Assembly: GCA_913055785.1 (NCBI GenBank)
Contig: CAJXLJ010000006.1
Coordinates: 1-64,000 of the forward strand
From: an uncultured Parvularculaceae bacterium
GTDB taxonomy: Bacteria > Pseudomonadota > Alphaproteobacteria > Caulobacterales > Parvularculaceae
Length of the DNA: 64,000 nucleotides
Direction of reading: 5' to 3'
Shown: positions 1 to 8,535 of the stretch, piece after piece
How the letters are laid out: each line of letters begins with the position of its first letter
How positions within the stretch are numbered: the first letter of the stretch is position 1
The notes under the pieces: generated by a model
The model's database searches: none
The model's input: the letters and a program-made list of their open reading frames with translations, nothing else
What the model was told of the DNA's origin: nothing
Position numbers and translations under genes: made by a program

Positions 1-1316
1 AATTTATCCGGGATAAGGTTTACCCGCTAGAATACCTTTATGACTACGACAAAGACGCGCCATACGATATAGGGAACAAGCCGCTCCGGAAAATCATCAA
101 GCGGCTGCAACAGGACGTCAAAGCTAAAGGCCTGTGGGCGGCGCACTTGCCCCCTCATTTAGGCGGCCCGGGGTTCGGCGCCGTCAAGCTCACCTACATG
201 AATGAACTCTTCGGCACGTCTGGATTTGGCCCGGTTGTGTTTGGCTGCCATGGGCCCGACAGCGGAAACTCCGAAATCCTGGCAATGTTTGGAACGCCTG
301 AGCAAAAACAAAACTACCTGCAACCGCTCTTGAATAATGATGTCTTCTCTTCTTACGCAATGACGGAGCCGCAAGGAGGGTCCGACCCGCTCAACTTCAA
401 AACCAGCGCGGTCAAGGAGGGAAAAGATTGGGTTATCAACGGCGACAAGTGGTTTGCATCGAGCGCCAACCATGCAGCCTTTGTTATCGTTATGGCTGTG
501 ACAGACCCCGACGCGCCGCCCTATGAACGCGCCACGATGTTTATCGTGCCGACAGATACGCCCGGGTTCGAAATCGTCCGCAATATCGGCCTTTTTACCG
601 ACTCGCCCAATAGCGGCGGCCACCCTTGGATTCGTTTCAACAATGTTCGCGTGCCGGACAGCGCAAGGCTGGGTCCGGTCGGTCAGGGTTTCAAAGTCGC
701 ACAATCACGGCTTGGCGGCGGCCGCCTGCATCATGCGCAACGCACCATCGGCCGCGTCAAACAAATGATCGATATGATGGCGGAACGAGCCCTAAGCCGT
801 TCATCATACGGAGAACTGATCTCACAACGTCAGGCGGTGCAAATGGACATCGCCAACAGTTATATAGAGTATGAGCAATTTCGACTTCTTGTGCTTTACA
901 CAGCCTGGATGTTTGACCAGCAAAAAGAACACGGACGAGAAGGCAGAAAGATGATTTCCGCCGTCAAAGCCGCTACAGCAAAGATTGCGCAAGACGTCAC
1001 CTTGCGCGCGATCCATTTGCATGGATCAATCGGGCTCTCAAACGAAATGCAATTTGGAAAACATCTTGCCATCGCTTTACACGAAGGCGTCGCCGATGGC
1101 GTCACAGAGCTTCACCTGGCCAACGTTACAAAAATTCTTCTACGCGATTATCAAGCCGCAGAAGGCGATTTTCCGTCAGATACGCTGTTCAAGCGTAAAG
1201 TCTGGGCGGAAGAGAAACTCAAGCCCATTTTGTCCGAGCTTGATATTTCCCTGGACGAAGGCAAGGCTGCCCCAGTCAAGAATCCGCCTGAAGAACGCAG
1301 CTCACTGGCGTGGTAA
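1..1316 (+). CDS. Acyl-CoA dehydrogenase, ACAD10/11-like (5' end outside window)
   Basis: FAD-dependent acyl-CoA dehydrogenase family protein cut by the left edge; the frame (codons from base 3) is open to the edge and 437 residues are visible, so little is missing. The substrate/flavin loop AMTEPQGGSDP is clear. Near the C-terminus, where ordinary members have the catalytic Glu in YEGT-like motifs, it reads ADGVTELHLAN (Asp codon 1095-1097). That pattern is typical of ACAD10/ACAD11 and bacterial LvaC, which work with an APH-type kinase on 4-hydroxyacyl-CoAs. Such a kinase lies at 2094-3131. The gene converges on the next SDR with an 8-bp gap. The family is sure; the 4-hydroxyacyl-CoA role is inference. 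Confidence 0.9.
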   Translation, partial: FIRDKVYPLEYLYDYDKDAPYDIGNKPLRKIIKRLQQDVKAKGLWAAHLPPHLGGPGFGAVKLTYMNELFGTSGFGPVVFGCHGPDSGNSEILAMFGTPEQKQNYLQPLLNNDVFSSYAMTEPQGGSDPLNFKTSAVKEGKDWVINGDKWFASSANHAAFVIVMAVTDPDAPPYERATMFIVPTDTPGFEIVRNIGLFTDSPNSGGHPWIRFNNVRVPDSARLGPVGQGFKVAQSRLGGGRLHHAQRTIGRVKQMIDMMAERALSRSSYGELISQRQAVQMDIANSYIEYEQFRLLVLYTAWMFDQQKEHGREGRKMISAVKAATAKIAQDVTLRAIHLHGSIGLSNEMQFGKHLAIALHEGVADGVTELHLANVTKILLRDYQAAEGDFPSDTLFKRKVWAEEKLKPILSELDISLDEGKAAPVKNPPEERSSLAW

Positions 1317-1324
1317 ACGCACGC

Positions 1325-2065
1325 CTACCGCAAGCCGCCGTCGCAATGGATAATGGCGCCGGTCACGAAACTCGACGCATCGCTCGCGAGATAAAGAGCT
1401 GTCGTTACGATCTCTTCGGGCCGGCCCGGGCGGCGGACAGCGTTCGGCGCAATCGTGCGTTGCTCTTCGGTCCAGGCTTTAGAGATATCCGTGAGAAAAG
1501 GGCCTGCAGTAATGGCATTCACCCGCACTTTCGGGCCATATTCGTGAGCTAGGCCAATCGTCATCGCATTGAGCGCCGCCTTGGAGCCCGCATAAGGAAC
1601 GACGCGCGGCATCGGTTTATAGGAAGAAGCGGAGGATACATTGATAATCGTCCCTCCGTTCGCATCCATCATGCGCCTGCCGATTTCCGAGGAAAGCCGG
1701 AAAGGACCCTTGAAGTTCAGGGAGACGATCTTGTCGAAGAGTTCTTCCGTCATTTCGTAAGAATCAACCGCCGGCGACATGCCGGCATTGTTGACGAGAA
1801 TGTCGATGTCGCCGAACTCTTCATAAGACCGGTCAATGAGAGCGTTGACCTCATCCCATTTCCCTGCATGCGTTGCGACAGCGAGAGATCTTCGGCCGAG
1901 CGCACGAATTTTCTCCGCCGCCGCTTCGCAAGCCTCAAGCTTTCTGCTGGCGATAACGATGTCAGCCCCGCGCTCAGCGAAAGCCATAGCGATTTCAAAT
2001 CCAAGACCGCGTGACCCGCCAGTGACAAGCGCCGTTTTCCCGCTTAAATCGAACAAGTTATCCAT
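1325..2065 (-). CDS. Short-chain dehydrogenase/reductase (SDR)
   Basis: Classical NAD(P)-dependent SDR, 246 aa, oxidising or reducing a hydroxyl/keto group of an unknown substrate in the cytoplasm. It shows the TGGSRGLG cofactor loop, NNAG, the catalytic Ser in NVSSASS and YAGSK (YxxxK). An open frame continues upstream, but ATG 2065 (MDNLFDLSGKT) is preceded by a good GGAGG and fits the family start. It lies 28 bp downstream of the APH-type kinase on the same strand and is probably the last gene of the minus-strand operon that begins with the CoA transferase (4501 down to 1325). Confidence 0.9.
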   Translation of the reverse strand: MDNLFDLSGKTALVTGGSRGLGFEIAMAFAERGADIVIASRKLEACEAAAEKIRALGRRSLAVATHAGKWDEVNALIDRSYEEFGDIDILVNNAGMSPAVDSYEMTEELFDKIVSLNFKGPFRLSSEIGRRMMDANGGTIINVSSASSYKPMPRVVPYAGSKAALNAMTIGLAHEYGPKVRVNAITAGPFLTDISKAWTEEQRTIAPNAVRRPGRPEEIVTTALYLASDASSFVTGAIIHCDGGLR

Positions 2066-2093
2066 GTAGTCGCTTTCCTCCGCCCATAACGTT

Positions 2094-3131
2094 TCAGGCG
2101 ATGTGCTTATGCGCCCGTTCAAGCAGCGCCAGCGTACGCGCATGAAAGCGTGCGCCGATATCTTCTGCTGCTTTTCCTGCACACGCCCGTGCATAAGTAC
2201 CCTCAAGAAGTATACCCAACTTGAAACACGCCAAAACGAGATACCAGGGCATGTTGGAGACTTCCCGATCCGTTTCAGCTGCATAGGCTGATAGCAATTC
2301 GTCGGATGAAGGAAAGCCTTCCCAAGGCTCGATTTTCATCGACGTTTTGTCTTCAGGTCTCGGCCATGTCGAGAGCACCCAGCCGAGATCGAGGAGCGGA
2401 TCGCCGATTGTCGCGAGCTCCCAGTCGACGATGGCCGCGAGGTCAGGCCCGTCGAGCCGGTACATCACATTCGCCAGATGATAGTCGCCATGCATAACGC
2501 CCGGCGTGAACGTCGAAGGCCTGTTACGCTCCAGCCAGTCGGAAATTTTTTCTACTGCAGGAAGCGCATCGGGGCCCGGCCAGCCTTTATAATCGGCATA
2601 ACTCTCAAGCTGCCGCCTCCAGCGGCTGACTTGCCGTTCGAGAAACCCATCAGCCCTGCCGAAATCGCTCAAGCCCGCGGCGGCGTAATCGACGCGTCCA
2701 AGTTTTAACAGCCCGTCGATCAGCGCATACCCCATTTTACGTCTTATGTTCGGGTCGCCTGCATGCAACTGCGGCATGCCTGTCGTGACATTAAAACCTT
2801 CTATGGGCTCCATCAGATAAAAACTCGCGCCAAGAACACTTTCTTCAGGACATGCAGCGATGAGCGGTGGATGCGGTACATCCGACTGCGCAAGCGCATC
2901 AAGAACGCGCATTTCCCGGCGCATCGTTTCGTTGCCGTTCGCCCTCGGATGGCGCGGCGGACGGCGCAACACATACCTTCTCTTCGCTCTGTTAAAAGCG
3001 ATCATCACGTTTTGCGTGCCGCCGGAAAGGGGCTCCACATCCTTAAGGTCGCCGTGACCCAGTCCCTTGCCATCCATCCATGACGATAACGCGCCCAGAT
3101 CAACCAGATCTTCCCAGGACCGATCGTTCAT
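2094..3131 (-). CDS. APH-family phosphotransferase (ACAD10/11 / LvaA type kinase)
   Basis: Aminoglycoside-phosphotransferase-fold kinase of 345 aa. The Brenner-like catalytic loop HGDYHLAN (214-221) and the metal-binding IVDWELATIGDP (Asp236) are intact. Members of this branch are not antibiotic resistance enzymes. In ACAD10/11 and in the Lva levulinate pathway of Pseudomonas putida they phosphorylate the hydroxyl of 4-hydroxyacyl-CoA before an ACAD-like enzyme removes it. The neighbouring ACAD (1-1316) makes that role attractive here, but the substrate is unknown. The start codon overlaps the stop of the CoA transferase B gene (ATGA), indicating translational coupling in one operon. Confidence 0.88.
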   Translation of the reverse strand: MNDRSWEDLVDLGALSSWMDGKGLGHGDLKDVEPLSGGTQNVMIAFNRAKRRYVLRRPPRHPRANGNETMRREMRVLDALAQSDVPHPPLIAACPEESVLGASFYLMEPIEGFNVTTGMPQLHAGDPNIRRKMGYALIDGLLKLGRVDYAAAGLSDFGRADGFLERQVSRWRRQLESYADYKGWPGPDALPAVEKISDWLERNRPSTFTPGVMHGDYHLANVMYRLDGPDLAAIVDWELATIGDPLLDLGWVLSTWPRPEDKTSMKIEPWEGFPSSDELLSAYAAETDREVSNMPWYLVLACFKLGILLEGTYARACAGKAAEDIGARFHARTLALLERAHKHIA

Positions 3132-3778
3132 TGAACAAACCCTTCTGTATGCAAAGGCGCTTCAGTCTTTTCATGTACTTCTTCGAGCGACACCCCTGGG
3201 GCAAGCTCGATAAGATTGAATTGCCGATTTTTCTTGTCGCATTCAAAAACGCCAAGATCTGTAATCACCAGCTCAACAACTGCAGCGCCCGTCAGCGGCA
3301 ACGTACATCTTTTAAGAATCTTGGACTTGCCGGCTTTCGTCGTGTGCTCCATCACCACGATGACTTTTTTCACACCCGCAACAAGGTCCATCGCACCGCC
3401 TATTCCCTTCGCCATCTTTCCGGGCACCGTCCAGTTGGCGATGTCTCCATTGGCGGCGACTTCCATCGCCCCTAATATACTTGCATCGATATGCCCGCCG
3501 CGGATCATCGCAAAGCTGTCTGCAGATGAAAAATACGAGGATGTCGGCAGTTCGGTGACCGTTTGTTTTCCAGCGTTCACAATATCCGGGTCGACCTCTT
3601 CACGCCGAGGGAACGGCCCCATCCCGAGCATACCGTTCTCGCTTTGGAGCGTAATTGCCGAGTCTTCGTTGAGATAGTTTGCTACAAGCGTTGGAATGCC
3701 TATGCCAAGATTGACATAAAACCCTTTCTTCAATTCTTTTGCGGCTCTCGCCGCAATCTCTTCCCTACTCCACGCCAT
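3128..3778 (-). CDS. scoB: 3-oxoacid CoA-transferase, subunit B
   Basis: Beta subunit of a family I CoA transferase, 216 aa (usual length about 210-220). It carries the GIGIPTLVANY segment and the SENGMLG motif whose Glu forms the covalent glutamyl-CoA intermediate. With subunit A (3806-4501) it would move CoA from a donor such as succinyl-CoA to a 3-keto acid, or activate a pathway intermediate. The gap to scoA is 27 bp and the downstream kinase overlaps by 4 bp. Acetoacetate is the classical acceptor, and the BKACE enzyme at 17047-17931 would release acetoacetate, so the two may be linked (inference). Confidence 0.93.
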   Translation of the reverse strand: MAWSREEIAARAAKELKKGFYVNLGIGIPTLVANYLNEDSAITLQSENGMLGMGPFPRREEVDPDIVNAGKQTVTELPTSSYFSSADSFAMIRGGHIDASILGAMEVAANGDIANWTVPGKMAKGIGGAMDLVAGVKKVIVVMEHTTKAGKSKILKRCTLPLTGAAVVELVITDLGVFECDKKNRQFNLIELAPGVSLEEVHEKTEAPLHTEGFVQ

Positions 3779-3805
3779 TCGTCTTTTTTCCTCGTCAGTG
3801 TGTGG

Positions 3806-4501
3806 TTATTCGCTTATCGTCAATCTTTCGATCCGCTTTTCGTTAAGCGTGCTTTTAACAATGCGGTCGACAAAAATACCCGGCAAGTGGATGCAGTCAG
3901 GGTCAAGATCGCCCGCATCGACGATTTCTTCGACCTCAACGACCGTGACGGTCGCCGCAGCGCCCATATTCGGGTTGAAGTTTCGTGCTGTTTTTCTGAA
4001 TACGACGTTTCCGGCGGGATCTGCTTTCCATCCCTTGATGATCGCAAGGTCAGCTTTGAGCCAACGCTCTCTTACATACTCAACGCCGTCGAATATTTCC
4101 GTATGCTTTCCTTCGGCGACAATCGTGCCTACGCCTGTCCGCGTATAGAAGGCCGGTATGCCGGCGCCTCCAGCGCGTATCCGTTCGGCCAGCGTGCCCT
4201 GAGGATTCAGCTCGACCTCTATTTCGCCGGATAAATATAGCGCCTCGAAGAGTTTATTGTCGCCAATATAGGATGCGATCATTTTCCTGATCTGGCGGGC
4301 CTCCAGCAACATCCACAGGCCGAATCCTTCAGCGCCGCAATTGTTGGAGATAACCGTCAAATCCTTGATGCCGGCTTTTTTAATCTCCGGAATGAGACTT
4401 TCCGGATTTCCGACCAGGCCGAACCCACCGGACATGATGGTCATGCCGTCAGACAGGACGTCTTTCAGCGCCAATTCTGGGCTAGCAAAGATTTTCGACA
4501 T
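3806..4501 (-). CDS. scoA: 3-oxoacid CoA-transferase, subunit A
   Basis: Alpha subunit of a family I CoA transferase, 231 aa, with the typical N-terminus (DGMTIMSGGFGLVGNPESLI) carrying the glycine-rich CoA-binding turn. It is the first gene of a minus-strand run scoA-scoB-kinase-SDR. Its promoter region is shared with the divergent thioesterase gene and holds two CGATTATCG-like elements (4517-4550) related to the palindrome in front of the P450 gene. The exact acid activated cannot be read from sequence. Confidence 0.93.
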   Translation of the reverse strand: MSKIFASPELALKDVLSDGMTIMSGGFGLVGNPESLIPEIKKAGIKDLTVISNNCGAEGFGLWMLLEARQIRKMIASYIGDNKLFEALYLSGEIEVELNPQGTLAERIRAGGAGIPAFYTRTGVGTIVAEGKHTEIFDGVEYVRERWLKADLAIIKGWKADPAGNVVFRKTARNFNPNMGAAATVTVVEVEEIVDAGDLDPDCIHLPGIFVDRIVKSTLNEKRIERLTISE

Positions 4502-4516
4502 AAGGGCCTTGCGATT

Positions 4517-4550
4517 GATCGATAATCGGTGTTTTGGTTTATTATCGCAC
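4517..4550. promoter_or_regulatory. Two imperfect copies of the GTGCG-type regulatory motif
   Basis: In the 116-bp divergent gap between scoA and the thioesterase gene. On the minus strand, 4530-4517 reads ACCGATTATCGATC, which shares the 10-mer CGATTATCGA with the site at 5927-5941. Positions 4550-4537 read GTGCGATAATAAAC, which keeps the left half-site. These look like degenerate binding sites for the regulator that uses GTGCG-N5-CGNAC elsewhere in the cluster. Found by eye; weaker than the three full sites. Confidence 0.4.
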
Positions 4551-4617
4551 TTTTTGCCAGACGGCGCGCCAAGTCAAGGCTCGCTCATTGGACTGTAGCG
4601 GAACCGGGGACAGGCTT

Positions 4618-5076
4618 ATGGCGGCAGATATTGAAACCGGCGAACTGACGCCAAATCCGGACTGGAAAAAGCTTGATAATGTCGGCGGCCCTTTCCTTGA
4701 GCTCGCGGGGCCGGTTTTTTCAACCGCTGTCGGGCTTCGCGATGACGAGCCCATACGCTACGGACTTCGAATCCTCAAACATCACTGCAATATGCGCATG
4801 GTCTGTCATGGCGGCATGCTTGCAACGTTCATGGATTTTTCCCTTGCGCGCGGCGCGACTGAAGGACTGATGATCCGCACAGGCACGCCCACGATGAACC
4901 TCTCGCTGGACTATCTCAGCCCCGCCTCACTCGGGGACTGGATAGAAACCCGCGTGAGTATTCTTCGACGATCCAAACGTACCGCGTTTATGCAAGCCAT
5001 ATTGTTGGGCCCTGAATGCCCCGTCATGCGCGGCAGTGCGATTTACAAGCTGCCAAATCAGGACGGCAGTTCATGA
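4618..5076 (+). CDS. PaaI-type hotdog thioesterase
   Basis: Hotdog-fold acyl-CoA thioesterase of 152 aa. The segment MVCHGGMLATFMDFSLARGA matches the PaaI/YdiI HGG...D active-site helix, followed by the TMNLSLDYLSPA strand. It would hydrolyse an acyl- or aryl-CoA, often to recycle CoA from dead-end intermediates. The frame is open upstream to a TTG at 4534, but ATG 4618 after GGGGACAGG is the better start. It is divergent from scoA and followed 16 bp later by an SDR gene on the same strand. Confidence 0.85.
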   Translation: MAADIETGELTPNPDWKKLDNVGGPFLELAGPVFSTAVGLRDDEPIRYGLRILKHHCNMRMVCHGGMLATFMDFSLARGATEGLMIRTGTPTMNLSLDYLSPASLGDWIETRVSILRRSKRTAFMQAILLGPECPVMRGSAIYKLPNQDGSS

Positions 5077-5092
5077 TTTCGGAGGAAAAAAG

Positions 5093-5845
5093 ATGACAGA
5101 ACCACGAAAGAATGCAGTCGTCCTGGGCGCCTCCGCACGCAACGGAACCGGCTGGAAGATATGCGAAACCCTTGCAGCAGCGGGCTATAATGTGTGCGCC
5201 AGCGCCCGAACTGAAGATGGCGTAAAAGAGCTGTCGCAGCTTATAAACGGCGAATATATGAGTTGCGATGCAACAGTCGAAAGCGAAGTTGAAAACCTGG
5301 CTCGCAAGGCCCATGGAGGGGCCGGGTTCGACATCGCAATTCTCGTCGCTGGCGAAGGCGTAACCGGCACTATAGACGCCATTAGCCAGGAGACGCTTGA
5401 CCACGCAATAACACTCAATTTTTATGCGCCCGTCTATTTCCTCCGGCATATGGCTCGCAACATCAAGAGTGGCGGCCGCATGGTGTTTATCAGCTCGATC
5501 GCAGCGCACCGCCCATGGCCCGGCGTTTTCTCATACGGCTGCTCAAAGGCGGCGCTTGAAACATTGGTTCGATACGCTGCGCTTGAATACGCGCCGAAAG
5601 GAATAAGCGTGAACGCCGTCGCACCGGGTCCCATCCTTACTCCCACGACCGAACCCAGACTGAAAGATGAGAAGATCGGCGGCAGGATGGTGAAGGAGAT
5701 CCCACAAGGCCGCTTCGTCACCGCGCAGGAGGTTGCTGACGCCGTCGTCTGGCTGGCGACGAAAGCTTCCTCGATCAATGGCGAATCCATACTTATCGAC
5801 GGCGGCATGCATCTGCGGCGCGCGCTGCAGCCAACCGACCCGTAA
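5093..5845 (+). CDS. SDR family oxidoreductase
   Basis: SDR of 250 aa with the cofactor loop variant GASARNGTG, the catalytic Ser in ISSIAAH and YGCSK as YxxxK. The usual NNAG is VAGEG. ATG 5093 has a strong GGAGG seven bases upstream, so the longer upstream frame is not used. It closely resembles the SDR at 11217-12017 (same GASA start, same order of motifs, same C-terminal PGPI segment), so the two are probably paralogues acting on consecutive or related alcohols. Cotranscribed with the thioesterase. Confidence 0.9.
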   Translation: MTEPRKNAVVLGASARNGTGWKICETLAAAGYNVCASARTEDGVKELSQLINGEYMSCDATVESEVENLARKAHGGAGFDIAILVAGEGVTGTIDAISQETLDHAITLNFYAPVYFLRHMARNIKSGGRMVFISSIAAHRPWPGVFSYGCSKAALETLVRYAALEYAPKGISVNAVAPGPILTPTTEPRLKDEKIGGRMVKEIPQGRFVTAQEVADAVVWLATKASSINGESILIDGGMHLRRALQPTDP

Positions 5846-5926
5846 GGCCCGCCGGCGGGCGGGCTCGGCGCACAGCCTTGCTTGACTTGGATTGCCCTTC
5901 ATTGGATAGTCGAATATAAACCGTAT

Positions 5927-5941
5927 GTGCGATTATCGAAC
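5927..5941. promoter_or_regulatory. Candidate operator GTGCG-ATTAT-CGAAC upstream of the P450 gene
   Basis: A 15-bp inverted repeat with 5-bp spacing (GTGCG / CGAAC) 44 bp upstream of the P450 start. The same architecture is seen at 12410-12424 (before a TonB-dependent receptor) and 15642-15656 (between an SDR and a secreted protein). A shared operator is the simplest reading; the regulator is not obvious in the window. Confidence 0.5.
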
Positions 5942-5985
5942 TCATGAAATCGTGACAACGGCCCAAGCAGCAGCAGATAGCCGCC

Positions 5986-7173
5986 ATGACGTCTTCAAAA
6001 TTCAAAGAATTTGATCATCACGCTCCCGGCGCAAGAGAAGGCGCCGAAGACCTCTGGACTGATCTGCGCAGTACGCCCGGCCTGCCTCATAGCGATAAGC
6101 TTGGCGGGTTTTATCTCGCCGGTCGTTATGCAGACCTCAAAACCGCCTTTATGGATTTTGAGACATATTCTTCAGCGCAGGGCATCACCCTGCCCGTACA
6201 ACAAATCCGCACCCCCCATATTCCGCCGGAAACGGATCCGCCCATTCAGCGTGACTACCGGAAAATATTACAGCCTTTTGTCTTGCCCGCGGTCGTAAGA
6301 GAGAGAGAGCCGCAAGTACGCACTATCGCAAGGAATATTCTTGATACCTTCAAAAATGAAACTCGCATCGATTTCTTCAAGGTGTTTGCAAGGCCTTTTC
6401 CCGTTCATGCAGCGCTGACCCTTTTTGGGCTGCCGCCGGAGGACGGTCCCTATCTTGACGGTCTCGTCATGAATCTCCATGAGGAAATCGCCACAAACGT
6501 CCGGACAGGCGCAACAGACAAACTCACCGCTTACGTTGAGGAAGCGCTCAAGACTCGCATCGCCACTGTCACAGCGCCTCCGGAAGACATGGTCTCCGCG
6601 ATTGCGCTTGGCGAGGCGGGCGGCAAACCCATGACATTAGACGAAAAAGTTTCCATGCTCCGTCTTTTGCTCATTGGCGGTTTTGACACGACGGCGATTA
6701 CACTGGCGACTGCCGCCTGGTGGTTCGCCGAACATCCCGAAGATTTTGAACGCATCCGCGCCAATCCTGATCTTATTGACGGGGCCGCCGAGGAATTCGT
6801 CCGCCTTGCCTCCCCGGCGTCTTATCTGCGCCGGACATTGACGCGGGACGCTGAACTGGGCGGAGAAAAAATGAAAAAAGGCGACCGCGTGTTGCTTTCC
6901 CTCGGCGCCGCCAACCGGGATCCTTCAGTCTTTGAACGCCCTGACGAAGCAGTGATTGACAGGAAACCCAACCCCCATATCGGTTTTGGCCTCGGCGTCC
7001 ACCGGTGCATCGGCGCGCCGTTCGCCAAACTCGAAATCAGAATGGCTTTTGAGGAAATTCTGCAACGATACGACCGGCTGGAAGTCGATCCGGATAAACC
7101 AATCAAATTAAGCAAAGGCAATAATCAGGGAATCGTGTCGCTGCCGCTGATCCTGACGCCGAAGAAAAAATGA
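5986..7173 (+). CDS. Cytochrome P450 (class I, soluble)
   Basis: Soluble bacterial P450 of 395 aa, hydroxylating or epoxidising an unactivated C-H or C=C bond with O2 and electrons from a ferredoxin. Visible signatures are the I-helix oxygen-activation motif IGGFDTT, the K-helix ExxR (EFVR) and the haem loop FGLGVHRCIGAP with the axial Cys. There is no membrane anchor. The ferredoxin gene at 9645-9968 and the epoxide hydrolase at 10022-11188 suggest an electron donor and a following step; no ferredoxin reductase gene is in the window. A palindromic operator candidate sits at 5927-5941. Confidence 0.97.
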   Translation: MTSSKFKEFDHHAPGAREGAEDLWTDLRSTPGLPHSDKLGGFYLAGRYADLKTAFMDFETYSSAQGITLPVQQIRTPHIPPETDPPIQRDYRKILQPFVLPAVVREREPQVRTIARNILDTFKNETRIDFFKVFARPFPVHAALTLFGLPPEDGPYLDGLVMNLHEEIATNVRTGATDKLTAYVEEALKTRIATVTAPPEDMVSAIALGEAGGKPMTLDEKVSMLRLLLIGGFDTTAITLATAAWWFAEHPEDFERIRANPDLIDGAAEEFVRLASPASYLRRTLTRDAELGGEKMKKGDRVLLSLGAANRDPSVFERPDEAVIDRKPNPHIGFGLGVHRCIGAPFAKLEIRMAFEEILQRYDRLEVDPDKPIKLSKGNNQGIVSLPLILTPKKK

Positions 7174-7204
7174 AGCGCTTAGCCTTCCCCGCAGCGGCTG
7201 CATT

Positions 7205-8398
7205 CTACGGCGCGGCATAGTCGGACCCGAGCCGATTCCAGTCGGCCTGATCAGGCAATGGACGAAGATAAGTTTTGTCGAGGCGATCAAATGACGGGCA
7301 ACCGATTTGTCTAAGGGTGGAATATATCCCGCGCTCGAACAGATTCAGTATGTCGAGCACGCCGCGTTCTCCTTTAGCGGCAAGCCCCCACAAATAGGGC
7401 CGGCCGATCATGACGCCTTTCGCCCCGAGCGCGCAGGCGCGGACCACATCGGCGCCGCGGCGCACACCCCCATCGAGCAGAACATCAAGGCGCCCGCCCG
7501 CCGCGTCGACGATTTCCGGCAGAACGGAAACAGCCGATGGCGCGCCATCCATCACTTTTCCGCCGTGATTGGAAACGGAAACAGCGTCCGCGCCGATCGC
7601 CGCTGCACGAACCGCGTCATCCGCACGCAAAACGCCCTTTACCACCATCGGTCCTTGCCATTGGTCGCGTATCCATTTGAGGTCTTCCCAATCAGGCGGC
7701 GTCGCCGTCAACAAACCGCCTGCCTCACCGAGATGCATCAATCGCCCGTCTTCTGCGGGCGGCGCGTTCGGCGCACGCATATCAAGCCCGCCACGCATCA
7801 ACCGCAACAACCATCCAGGCCGGTTCCAAACCTCCGGCAGGAAGCCCAATGCGCTTTGAAAATCGACTTTCATCGGCAAGGGCCGGGAGATGCGATCAAT
7901 CGGCGTAATCGCTACAACATCCACGGTGACAACAAGCACGCGGCATCCGGCTTCCCGCGCCAGACGGATAGAACGCTCCGCGCCGGACCGGCCGCCGATC
8001 ATATAAAGCTGGAACCAGGTATCGGGATTGACGTCGGCGATCGCGCCAGCCGGCTCGCCGCAGAATGTGCTGATCGCGATGGGCACGCCTGCAGCAGCAG
8101 CCGCGCGCGCGGCGCCGATCTCCCCATCCGCGTGAACGATACGAATAAATCCAGTCGGCGCTACAATCAGCGGCATGGACGTTTTTTTACCCAGCAAGTT
8201 CACGGAAATGTCCGTTTCCCTAATGCCGGCGCATACTTTGGGCGAAAACAGAATTCGGTTGAACGCAACTTCATTCAAATGAGCGGAGACCTCCGCCTCT
8301 TTCCCGCCGTCAACATAGTGATAAACGGCTGGGGGAAGCTTTTTTCTCGCAAGCAACCTGGCCTGCGCAACGCTTTTGAACGGGGCGCTCACTTTCAA
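7205..8398 (-). CDS. FMN-dependent alpha-hydroxyacid dehydrogenase/oxidase (LldD family)
   Basis: 397-aa TIM-barrel flavoprotein of the lactate/mandelate dehydrogenase and glycolate oxidase family, oxidising a 2-hydroxy acid (or a related alcohol) to the keto acid. FMN-binding segments VAPTGF and LLDGGVRRGADVVRACALGAKGVMIGRP (the phosphate site) are clear. The catalytic base motif reads SNHGGKVMDG: the His is present, but the substrate-carboxylate-binding Arg of the usual SNHGxRQLD is Lys, so the substrate may differ from simple hydroxy acids. Convergent with the P450 (31-bp gap), divergent from the aldo/keto reductase. Confidence 0.9.
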   Translation of the reverse strand: MKVSAPFKSVAQARLLARKKLPPAVYHYVDGGKEAEVSAHLNEVAFNRILFSPKVCAGIRETDISVNLLGKKTSMPLIVAPTGFIRIVHADGEIGAARAAAAAGVPIAISTFCGEPAGAIADVNPDTWFQLYMIGGRSGAERSIRLAREAGCRVLVVTVDVVAITPIDRISRPLPMKVDFQSALGFLPEVWNRPGWLLRLMRGGLDMRAPNAPPAEDGRLMHLGEAGGLLTATPPDWEDLKWIRDQWQGPMVVKGVLRADDAVRAAAIGADAVSVSNHGGKVMDGAPSAVSVLPEIVDAAGGRLDVLLDGGVRRGADVVRACALGAKGVMIGRPYLWGLAAKGERGVLDILNLFERGIYSTLRQIGCPSFDRLDKTYLRPLPDQADWNRLGSDYAAP

Positions 8399-8535
8399 TC
8401 ACCTCTCATTGCCTACAGCACGAAGCAATCTCTACAAGAATTGTTCTTTATACAAATAATTATGGCCGTACAACATGCTATTTGCGGTTTTTTCTTCTTC
8501 GTCTCGTTTTTCAAATTGAATCCCAGGGCGCGATA

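Noticed and set aside
5847-5864. GC-rich inverted repeat after the SDR gene
   Set aside because: Lacks a T run and is short; could be chance in GC-rich DNA.
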